This document shows positions 1 through 5,592 of a stretch of DNA of 5,592 bases, piece by piece. Below the pieces are notes generated by a model. The model was not told where the DNA came from. It did not search any database and saw only the letters and a list, made by a program, of their open reading frames with translations. The stretch comes from Bacteroidota bacterium (GTDB lineage Bacteria > Bacteroidota > Bacteroidia > JAADEI01), in NCBI GenBank assembly GCA_024280615.1, contig JAJRPU010000176.1:1-5592 (forward strand), given 5' to 3'. The translations under genes were made by a program, and so were the position numbers. Every line of letters starts with the position of its first letter. Position 1 is the first letter of the stretch.

Positions 1-2677
1 CTAAGGTAGGAAGCCATAGGTATGAATAAGGTGGTGTTCCGTTTACCACGGAAATTTGTATAGCACCGTCATTATCTCCAAAACAGGATACGTGTTTTAT
101 ACTATCCAGGTTTATTGACGGGTGTAAGTTATTGAAGCCAACAGTGAACATAGTCGTTGTCATACATCCATTTGCATCATATACTGTAAGTGTGTATTGT
201 CCGGGTGGTATCTGCAGGGCATCCTTTGGGTCATCGGTTCCTGGGATATGATTCCAGTCATATGAATAAGGGGGTGTGCCACCAGATGGATAAACTAAAA
301 TTTTTGCATCAGAGGAGTTAGAACATGTAGCATTGATAACTGTATCGTTTATTATTAGTGGATTTGGTTGAAAAACATATATGCTAAAGGTGTCTGTACA
401 TCCCTGTGAATCAGTTACAACAACTGCGTACATCCCTTGAGTTAGATTGTTAACGTCTTCGGGGTCATTAGTTCCTGGGATATGGTTCCAGTCATAGGAA
501 TAGGGAGGTATTCCACCATAAACAGTAATGTCGATGCTTCCATTGGAATCTCCGTAGCAAGAGACGTGTTGTATCTGCTTAGATATATGTAGTGGAGTGA
601 GTAGGGCTACTGTAAAAGTATCGGTTATGTTACATCCCACTGAATCAAATACAGTAAGTACGTAAATTCCTGTATCTAAGTTGTAAATGGAATCGGGATT
701 ATTAGGTCCTGGTATATGATGCCAATCGTAGGTATAAGGCGGTACTCCTCCAGTAGCCACAACATTAATAGTTCCATTTGCCCAACCCCTACAGGAAACA
801 TCATGCACAGTGGCAGAAAGCTTGAGAGTGTCCGGAGAAGGAATAATATACGGTCCGGTTACTATTAAACAGCCATTAGCGTCCGTTATTGAATCAGCAT
901 ATGCTCCTGCAGGTATATTAATAAGGTCTTCACTGTTACTAAAGCCGCCATTCCAATTGTGATAATAAGGAGGTGTTCCACCACTTACTGTGATATAGAT
1001 AAATCCATCTGGTGTATTGAAGCAAGATAGACTATCTTTTATACTGTCTAAGGAAACAGATAGAGGAGGAGGTTCATAAACCACGTATTGGTTTGTAATT
1101 ATTTTACATCCTTGGGCGTCTGAGATAGTGTCCCAGTACACTCCTGCCGGAATATTGACAAGATTTTGGTTGGTATCTCCAGTGTTCCACAAATGAGAAT
1201 AGGGGGGCATGCCACCAGCTACTTGTATGTAAATCGCACCTGTTGAGTCTCCATTACATAATACTGAGTCTATTTTAATTAGTGAGGCTTTGAAATCGGC
1301 ACAAGGACCGAACGAACCACACCCTTGTCTTATATATTGAGAGTCAACTTTTAATGTATCAGGAAATATGTAAAATAATGTAGTTGTAGTATCGATATTA
1401 TTTACTGCTCCCCTACTCATTACCGGTGATGTGGACAGCAATGCAACACTGTCTCTAATAATCACAATATCGCAGGAGTCCATTAGCCCCATTTCATTTA
1501 ATTCAATTATTACAATATCGTTATCTAATGTTGAGCCGAAGGGTGTGGTAGCAGATATCAAAATGGTATTCCTTTGTGAATATGTAACATCCATGAAATT
1601 GAAATCAAATTGGAAATTGTTTCCAGTAATGAGGCTGGACCAAAGCAAATTGCCTAATTTGTCAAGTCTTACTACTAATAATCCTTGCACTATTATTCCA
1701 GTATCAACAGCACCAGGTCCTATTAAGATAAATCCACTATCAGGAGTCATAGTCATTGCTCCTATTATCTCGTTATTTGTGGGAGTACCAATCCTTCGTG
1801 ACCATAGGATACCTCCTGCACTATCTGTTCGTATGACATAGAAATCGTAATTTGAAGTAGTATTATCTCTAAAACTACCACCTAATAGAAAACCGTTGTC
1901 TGGAGTTTTAAGTAAATCATATCCTTGAAGTGCACCATTACCATCTTGATATACTATGGTTTGTATTAAATTTCCAAGAGGGTCAAGGAACACTAAATAC
2001 ATTCCTTCTCCTATTCCATTAGTTGTTCCAAACACGACATACCCACTGGTAGTTAATGCTGTTGCGAATGCCTCGTCATAAGCGGGGCTCCCTATAAAAC
2101 GCTTCCACTCAATACTTCCCGATGAATCAAATTTGTAAACAGCCATATCTCCATACCACGTATCAAATTTCTCGCCTATGCCAACTGCTAAAATACCTTT
2201 ATCTACAGTTTCTATTACGTCGTTTATCTCATCAAAAATGTTACTTGTAGAGGTTTTAAATATAAATGCCCATTGTTTATTCCCAACAGAGTCAACTTTA
2301 GCAACCATAGATTGCGTAGAATAGAATATTGAATAGTAGGTTGTTGCTCCTCCTACAACAAACGAACCGTCAGAAAAGCGTTTTAGCGAATTGATATAAG
2401 ATGGACTGAAGCCTCGTGCCCATATAATTTCTCCAAAGATATTCGTCTTTAGGATATAACCGTGTCGCTTGCTATTAGTGTCAATATACGTTCCAGCAAC
2501 TACAATATCATTATTGTGAGTTTGAAGCATAGTGCTAGCATAGTCTGATGTCCCTGAATATCCCTCTATAACGTTGATTCCTGTTTGTGCGAAGGCACCT
2601 TGCAACATACAGGATATACAAGAAAGAAAAACAATAGTCATAGTAATTTCTATAATGCTATTTGTGCCCTTTCTCAT
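1..2677 (-). CDS. Secreted beta-propeller plus SprB-repeat protein, 5' part (3' end outside window)
   Basis: Large exported protein, probably a cell-surface or secreted adhesin-like protein; no catalytic motif is visible. The frame runs 892 codons from the ATG at 2677 to the left edge with no stop, so the C-terminus is missing. In order: signal peptide (1-30), seven propeller-like repeats (about 33-402), a linker (about 403-465) containing a CGSFGPC motif, and SprB-type repeats from about 466 onward, five complete and a sixth cut by the edge. The ATG at 2677 is preferred because it gives a basic n-region (MRK) before the hydrophobic core and overlaps the upstream stop as ATGA. An internal ATG at 2641 would lose the basic residues. 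Proteins of this kind in Bacteroidota usually end in a T9SS sorting domain, which would be expected further left. The upstream neighbour carries the same repeat family, so the two are probably co-expressed and perhaps paralogous. Confidence 0.92.
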   Translation of the reverse strand, partial: MRKGTNSIIEITMTIVFLSCISCMLQGAFAQTGINVIEGYSGTSDYASTMLQTHNNDIVVAGTYIDTNSKRHGYILKTNIFGEIIWARGFSPSYINSLKRFSDGSFVVGGATTYYSIFYSTQSMVAKVDSVGNKQWAFIFKTSTSNIFDEINDVIETVDKGILAVGIGEKFDTWYGDMAVYKFDSSGSIEWKRFIGSPAYDEAFATALTTSGYVVFGTTNGIGEGMYLVFLDPLGNLIQTIVYQDGNGALQGYDLLKTPDNGFLLGGSFRDNTTSNYDFYVIRTDSAGGILWSRRIGTPTNNEIIGAMTMTPDSGFILIGPGAVDTGIIVQGLLVVRLDKLGNLLWSSLITGNNFQFDFNFMDVTYSQRNTILISATTPFGSTLDNDIVIIELNEMGLMDSCDIVIIRDSVALLSTSPVMSRGAVNNIDTTTTLFYIFPDTLKVDSQYIRQGCGSFGPCADFKASLIKIDSVLCNGDSTGAIYIQVAGGMPPYSHLWNTGDTNQNLVNIPAGVYWDTISDAQGCKIITNQYVVYEPPPLSVSLDSIKDSLSCFNTPDGFIYITVSGGTPPYYHNWNGGFSNSEDLINIPAGAYADSITDANGCLIVTGPYIIPSPDTLKLSATVHDVSCRGWANGTINVVATGGVPPYTYDWHHIPGPNNPDSIYNLDTGIYVLTVFDSVGCNITDTFTVALLTPLHISKQIQHVSCYGDSNGSIDITVYGGIPPYSYDWNHIPGTNDPEDVNNLTQGMYAVVVTDSQGCTDTFSIYVFQPNPLIINDTVINATCSNSSDAKILVYPSGGTPPYSYDWNHIPGTDDPKDALQIPPGQYTLTVYDANGCMTTTMFTVGFNNLHPSINLDSIKHVSCFGDNDGAIQISVVNGTPPYSYLWLPTL
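2..1282 (-). repeat. Six SprB-type protein repeats in the downstream gene
   Basis: Tandem coding repeats of 77-80 residues, at about 1055-1282, 824-1054, 590-823, 356-589, 122-355 and 2-121 (the last cut by the edge). Central motifs are GGMPPY (1199-1216), GGTPPY (965-982), GGVPPY (734-751), GGIPPY (500-517), GGTPPY (266-283) and NGTPPY (26-43). Each complete unit has exactly two Cys, one about 14 residues before the motif and one about 36 residues after it in a GC pair. The family is SprB repeat (Pfam name recalled, not searched). These probably form a rigid chain of small beta-sandwich modules. Confidence 0.9.
122..823 (-). repeat. Three in-phase 234-bp repeat units sharing a DWxHIPG insertion
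   Basis: Units 3, 4 and 5 of the downstream protein are each 78 codons long and align at exact 234-base offsets; for example, the CCT trinucleotides at 240-242, 474-476 and 708-710 correspond. After the PPY motif they read DWHHIPGPNNPDS, DWNHIPGTNDPED and DWNHIPGTDDPKD, where the other units have a shorter WNTGD- or WNGG-type turn. Bases 228-284 and 462-518 match at 49 of 57 positions by hand alignment. This suggests recent duplication or gene conversion within the tract. Confidence 0.85.
1283..1471 (-). other. Linker between propeller and repeat stalk
   Basis: Residues about 403-465 show neither the blade pattern nor the SprB pattern. They are rich in Ile, Val, Thr and Ser, with a Thr run (430-433). 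Cys402 comes just before the linker, and Cys453 and Cys459 form a CGSFGPC motif just before the first SprB unit. The position after the last blade matches the Ser/Thr-rich connectors found in similar Bacteroidota proteins. No function can be assigned. Confidence 0.55.
1472..2587 (-). other. Seven-bladed beta-propeller-like domain
   Basis: Residues about 31-402 of the downstream protein fall into seven repeats of 48-56 residues: about 33-86, 87-136, 137-191, 192-239, 240-292, 293-346 and 347-402. Each follows the pattern 'hydrophobic strand, TPDxGFLLGG-like turn, YVIRxDxxGxxxW'. The closing Trp is present at 86, 136, 191, 292 and 346 and is replaced in repeats 4 (Gln239) and 7. The best examples are TPDNGFLLGGS (258-268) and TPDSGFILIG (311-320). 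This resembles the propeller-like N-terminal regions of many Bacteroidota T9SS-exported proteins. The blade count is my reading of the translated sequence, not a structure prediction. It probably serves as a binding or presentation head; no ligand can be named. Confidence 0.72.
2588..2677 (-). other. Signal peptide (Sec/SPI) of the downstream gene
   Basis: Residues 1-30: basic start (Arg2, Lys3), a hydrophobic stretch at about 11-25 (TIVFLSCISCML in its core), and an AFA cleavage motif ending at Ala30, followed by Gln31. Gln directly after the cleavage site is common in exported Bacteroidota proteins. Cys20 and Cys23 are not preceded by a proper lipobox, so a lipoprotein is less likely. Glu10 near the start of the core is slightly unusual. 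This targets the protein to the periplasm, from where T9SS would export it if a C-terminal sorting domain exists off-window. Confidence 0.85.
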
Positions 2678-2694
2678 CTTACTTTATTTATTTT
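2674..2694 (-). promoter_or_regulatory. ATGA stop-start overlap with A-rich start region
   Basis: The upstream gene's TGA (2674-2676) and the downstream ATG (2675-2677) overlap as ATGA. The bases before the ATG are A-rich (AAATAAATAAAGTAAG) with A at -3, -6 to -8 and -10 to -12 and no GGAGG-like element. Bacteroidota commonly initiate from such A-rich leaders without Shine-Dalgarno pairing. The overlap implies co-transcription and suggests coupled translation. No separate promoter for the downstream gene is apparent, although one inside the upstream coding region cannot be excluded. Confidence 0.75.
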
Positions 2695-5592
2695 CCATTT
2701 AACTATATCGTCTTCACTTTGTGTAGTCAAAACAATCAAGTAATTAGCTGCTGGTTCGCGGAGCGTGAGAAATACTTGAGCATCATTAATTCCAAACCTT
2801 TCTAATTCTTTGCCATCTAAGGAAATTACCTTAACTATTCCCGACACCTTCTTGTTGCATGTGATTAAATAGCGACTGGGAGTTATGGGTAATAATCGGC
2901 ACTTCAGCGAATCCTGAACACCAAAATACATGGAGGTTATCGTGATATAAATGCTATCTGAGGCTTCGCATCCATTATAGTCAATAGTAAGTAGACGATA
3001 TACGCCCGATTGGTTAATCACCAAGGTATCGGCATATAAGGTATCCATCCATATATGTGTGTATGAAGGTGTTCCGCCGTTGGCGAATGCGACCAGTTCA
3101 GTATCGGAAATAGGCACTATGGCTGTTGTAAGGGAGTCCGGTTGTGACAATGTTATTGTGATTGAATCTATGCATAAGTTAATATCGTAGACAGTAGCAC
3201 TATAAGTCCCTGCAGGAACAAATGCTAATACAGGTGCCTTATCTCCAGTATTCCATTGGTATTCATACGGAGGAGTTCCACCGATTGCCGTAATAGAAAT
3301 AGAACCTGTGGAATATCCATAGCATTCGGGTTCAATAATAGAGGCTAACTGTAGCTGTAGTGGGTCAGGTTGCGACAAATATATAGATTTAGCAGCATAA
3401 CATCCTCCTGCATCAATAACATTGACAGTATACAATCCAGAAGGTATGTTTTGTAGGTAATTAGAAGTGTCGGCACCGGTCCAATAGACGAGATATGGAG
3501 GGAGGCCACCCTTGACAGCCACACTCAATTTACCAGAAGAATCTCCGAAACATAAAGGTTGTTCAGCTGTAAACAATATCAGTATAGAATCAGGTTCTTT
3601 TATTTCTTTCCAATTGAATCCTGAACACCCATTATTATCTTGAACTTCTATTATGTAGAGTCCCGAGGGTAGGGAGTTTATCACTGAGGTTGTGGCTCCC
3701 GTGTTCCATAAGAAAGAGTAGGGGGGTGTTCCTCCATAGGCAGAAGCCCAGATTATACCATTGGGTAAGGTTGCACAAGTGGAATGTTTAAATGAATCTA
3801 TATTTACCGCGGGGGCTCCGGGGTCATTGATTGCCATGGTGTCGGTTATATAGCACCCTGCCGTGTCCCATATCTCAACAATGTAGACGCCTGCTTTTAA
3901 ACTATCGTTCAATCTGGATGTATCTCCATTGGACCAATGGTAGCTTACCGGTCCTATGGTTCCTCTCACAAACACTTCTATTGATGCATCTTGCGAACCA
4001 CATGTGGAAGGAGGTATAATCCTCATAGAATCTATATTACAGCGGCAAGAATCCGAAACCGTAAATCCACTGGTTCCTCTACAGCCATATCTATCAATAG
4101 CTGTTACCACGTATGTTCCTCCTGTAAATAGCTTTCTTTGAGACCCAAGCTTCATATCATTCCAAATGTAATGATATGGCGTCATGCCCCCATAAGCATA
4201 TACTGATATAAATCCGGGACTATCACATGTTGGAGGTACTAAGGAGTCCAAAGCAATCTTTACATCGGCTCCGTCTGGAAGATAATAAGTAGCAAAGGCT
4301 TTACATCCCATGACATCCTCTACCCTGGCTAAATAAGCTCCTTGCATAAGCCCAGAGGCTGTTGTTCCAGTATCTCCATTACTCCAAATAACGTTGTAAG
4401 GGGGTGTACCGCCATTTATTTTGATTGTTATTTGTCCGTTTGCATCGCCCTTACATACCGGAGGTTCATATCTATCAAGAGACACCCTTAGTGGAGGAGG
4501 CTCTGATATTGTCCACGGACCTCCTGTACCCACACAGTTAAGGGCATCCACTACCGTAACGTGATACCTTCCACTACACAGGTTGGACCTATCTTCTTGC
4601 ATAACACCGTCACTCCATATAATTGTATATGGTGGATTTCCCCCCTGAATAGATATATCAATTACTCCGTCGCAGGAGCCTGTACAAGATACATCAGCTA
4701 AGAAATCCCTATTAACTGTTGGGGCATTGGGAGTAACTAAAAAGGCTATACCAGAGGTTGAACAGCCCTTAGCATCGGTAACAGTGACTCTATAAACTCC
4801 ACCGAAGAGGTTCGTAGCAGTAGCCGTTATGTGTCCACTGGACCAAGAATAGGAATAAGGAGGTGTGCCTCCAGAGACATATACGGTAGCGGAGCCATCG
4901 TTTACGCCACAAGCAGATGGGTCTTGAACAGAAAAGCTGTCAATAGTGGGTCCCTGACCCCCACCAACTGTAAAATAGAAGGTTTCAAAACAACCTAATG
5001 GGGTTTCTATCTGTAGAGCATAATTTCCTGCAGGTACCCCTATCAAGTCTTCATTATGAGATAGAGTTGCATTATTATTCATAGCAATCCATTCATATCT
5101 GTATGGACCACCTGCTCCACTACTAACAGTAACATAAATAGCTCCGTCGCTCAAGCCAGGACAGGATTCATCTACGATACTGTCAACCGAAACAATAATT
5201 GAATCTAATACATTTATCGTAAAGGATTGAGAAACTTGACAATTCATCGCATCTTTCACCACAACTGTATATGTCCCTTTTTCCAAGTTAGTAATTTTGG
5301 TTCCGAAACCTAAGTAGTTATTCTGGTTATCATACCATCTAATTCTGAGTGGTGGTGTGCCGCCGAGGACCTTCACCTCTATTGAGCCGTTTTGCGCTCC
5401 TTTGCATGTCTCGTCTGTCTTCTTTTTAAGGGAAATTACTATTGGTTCTGGGGCATTTAAGTTCACGGAACAATAAGAGACGCATTCTTGGGCATCGGTA
5501 ATTCTAACTGTGTAGGTGCCTGCTGGCACATTCCTCCGTTCCTGGGAAGTAGAACCATTGTCCAGCCATAAATAGGAATAAGGAGGTGTGCC
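2674..5592 (-). CDS. Giant SprB-repeat surface protein, 3' part, with T9SS-like C-terminal domain (5' end outside window)
   Basis: Exported repeat protein of the kind Bacteroidota use as surface adhesins or secreted structural proteins; the exact role is unknown. The frame is open from the window edge, giving 972 visible residues and a TGA stop. Residue 1 here is the Gly codon at 5592. Visible residues 1 to 887 are twelve SprB-type units, each with a Cys-x-Gly near its start, a central GGTPPY-like motif followed by a Trp, an AGTYxVxVxD-like strand and a closing Gly-Cys. Residues 888 to 972 form a beta-rich tail resembling a T9SS type A sorting domain. No enzyme motif is seen. The start, signal peptide and N-terminal domain lie beyond base 5592. 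A GTG at 5529 sits inside a repeat and is not a start, because the same repeat continues upstream of it to the edge. The stop overlaps the ATG of the next gene. The family call is firm; adhesin function is inference from SprB, a gliding adhesin of Flavobacterium johnsoniae. Confidence 0.93.
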   Translation of the reverse strand, partial: GTPPYSYLWLDNGSTSQERRNVPAGTYTVRITDAQECVSYCSVNLNAPEPIVISLKKKTDETCKGAQNGSIEVKVLGGTPPLRIRWYDNQNNYLGFGTKITNLEKGTYTVVVKDAMNCQVSQSFTINVLDSIIVSVDSIVDESCPGLSDGAIYVTVSSGAGGPYRYEWIAMNNNATLSHNEDLIGVPAGNYALQIETPLGCFETFYFTVGGGQGPTIDSFSVQDPSACGVNDGSATVYVSGGTPPYSYSWSSGHITATATNLFGGVYRVTVTDAKGCSTSGIAFLVTPNAPTVNRDFLADVSCTGSCDGVIDISIQGGNPPYTIIWSDGVMQEDRSNLCSGRYHVTVVDALNCVGTGGPWTISEPPPLRVSLDRYEPPVCKGDANGQITIKINGGTPPYNVIWSNGDTGTTASGLMQGAYLARVEDVMGCKAFATYYLPDGADVKIALDSLVPPTCDSPGFISVYAYGGMTPYHYIWNDMKLGSQRKLFTGGTYVVTAIDRYGCRGTSGFTVSDSCRCNIDSMRIIPPSTCGSQDASIEVFVRGTIGPVSYHWSNGDTSRLNDSLKAGVYIVEIWDTAGCYITDTMAINDPGAPAVNIDSFKHSTCATLPNGIIWASAYGGTPPYSFLWNTGATTSVINSLPSGLYIIEVQDNNGCSGFNWKEIKEPDSILILFTAEQPLCFGDSSGKLSVAVKGGLPPYLVYWTGADTSNYLQNIPSGLYTVNVIDAGGCYAAKSIYLSQPDPLQLQLASIIEPECYGYSTGSISITAIGGTPPYEYQWNTGDKAPVLAFVPAGTYSATVYDINLCIDSITITLSQPDSLTTAIVPISDTELVAFANGGTPSYTHIWMDTLYADTLVINQSGVYRLLTIDYNGCEASDSIYITITSMYFGVQDSLKCRLLPITPSRYLITCNKKVSGIVKVISLDGKELERFGINDAQVFLTLREPAANYLIVLTTQSEDDIVKWKINKVR
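2677..2931 (-). other. Divergent T9SS type A-like C-terminal sorting domain
   Basis: The last 85 residues of the upstream protein leave the repeat pattern and resemble the type A sorting domains that direct proteins through the Bacteroidota type IX secretion system. A strand GIVKVISLDGKELE stands where such domains have 'VxIYDxxGRxV', followed by a Leu-Tyr strand pair (LTLREPAANYLIVLT) and a Lys-rich end (KWKINKVR). The usual N-terminal Asn-Pro pair is not seen; LLPITPSRYLIT occupies that place. Cleavage and anchoring, if any, would follow the family. I hold this as likely but unproven. Confidence 0.62.
2932..5592 (-). repeat. Twelve SprB-type protein repeats in the upstream gene
   Basis: Tandem coding repeats at about 5446-5592 (partial), 5200-5445, 4948-5199, 4720-4947, 4492-4719, 4267-4491, 4039-4266, 3811-4038, 3592-3810, 3361-3591, 3136-3360 and 2932-3135. 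Central motifs start at 5592 (GTPPY), 5364 (GGTPPL), 5118 (GAGGPY), 4872, 4644 (GGNPPY), 4413, 4191 (GGMTPY), 3966 (RGTIGP), 3735, 3510 (GGLPPY), 3282 and 3078 (GGTPSY). Most units carry two Cys. The units have diverged well at DNA level, unlike units 3-5 of the downstream gene, so this tract is older or under less homogenisation. Confidence 0.92.

Noticed and set aside
122..823. CRISPR-like or noncoding tandem repeat
   Set aside because: The period is 234 bp, exactly 78 codons, and the repeats are read through by an intact frame; there are no short identical repeats with unique spacers.
1431..1841. Plus-strand open frame of 136 codons
   Set aside because: It lies antisense to the propeller and linker of the downstream gene, whose frame is unbroken and shows clear repeats. 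The plus-strand product has no recognisable domain, no signal peptide and no start context.
2609..2620. Lipoprotein signal at Cys20 or Cys23
   Set aside because: The preceding residues (FLS and CIS) do not fit the lipobox, whereas AFA followed by Gln is a good signal peptidase I site.
2639..2641. Internal ATG as an alternative start of the downstream gene
   Set aside because: It would remove the basic n-region of the signal peptide and lose the ATGA overlap with the upstream stop.
3831..4141. Two overlapping plus-strand open frames of about 61 codons
   Set aside because: Both lie antisense within the SprB repeats; their composition merely mirrors the repeat codons.
5527..5529. GTG as a start codon for the upstream gene
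   Set aside because: It codes the Val of a NVPAGTYTV strand inside a repeat, and the repeat continues upstream to the window edge.
1..5592. A new defence, mobile or RNA-based system
   Set aside because: No nuclease, transposase, reverse transcriptase, helicase or toxin motif, no terminal inverted repeats, and no intergenic space for an RNA gene is visible.

Overview
The window is almost entirely coding on the minus strand. It holds parts of two very large secreted, repeat-rich proteins and no intergenic space. The Gly-Gly-Thr-Pro-Pro-Tyr repeats (SprB family), the T9SS-like C-terminal domain, the signal peptide followed by Gln, and an A-rich start region without a Shine-Dalgarno sequence all point to Bacteroidota, probably a free-living or environmental member of the flavobacterial, sphingobacterial or saprospirial type. 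Genus cannot be told from this sequence. Base composition is moderately AT-rich throughout and does not change at the gene boundary.

Layout in transcription order (right to left). (1) 5592 to 2674: the 3' part of a giant surface-protein gene. Its frame is open to the window edge, so the start lies beyond base 5592. It encodes twelve visible SprB-type repeats of about 75 to 84 residues, then a divergent T9SS type A-like sorting domain and a TGA stop. (2) 2677 to 1: a second giant gene, whose ATG overlaps the stop of the first by four bases (ATGA). It begins with a signal peptide, continues with a domain I read as a seven-bladed beta-propeller, then a linker, then at least six SprB-type repeats. 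It runs off the left edge without a stop, so its C-terminus is not visible.

The two genes look co-transcribed and translationally coupled, and their products share a repeat family. The likely picture is a pair of exported cell-surface or secreted adhesin-like proteins, with the second having a propeller head on a repeat stalk. That role is inference from domain type; no enzyme, defence, transposition or RNA element is visible. The most notable details are the propeller-plus-stalk architecture, the four-base overlap between two giant genes, a subfamily of 234-bp in-phase repeats with a shared inserted motif, and the degenerate last repeat before the sorting domain. I see no convincing new molecular system here beyond this gene pair.
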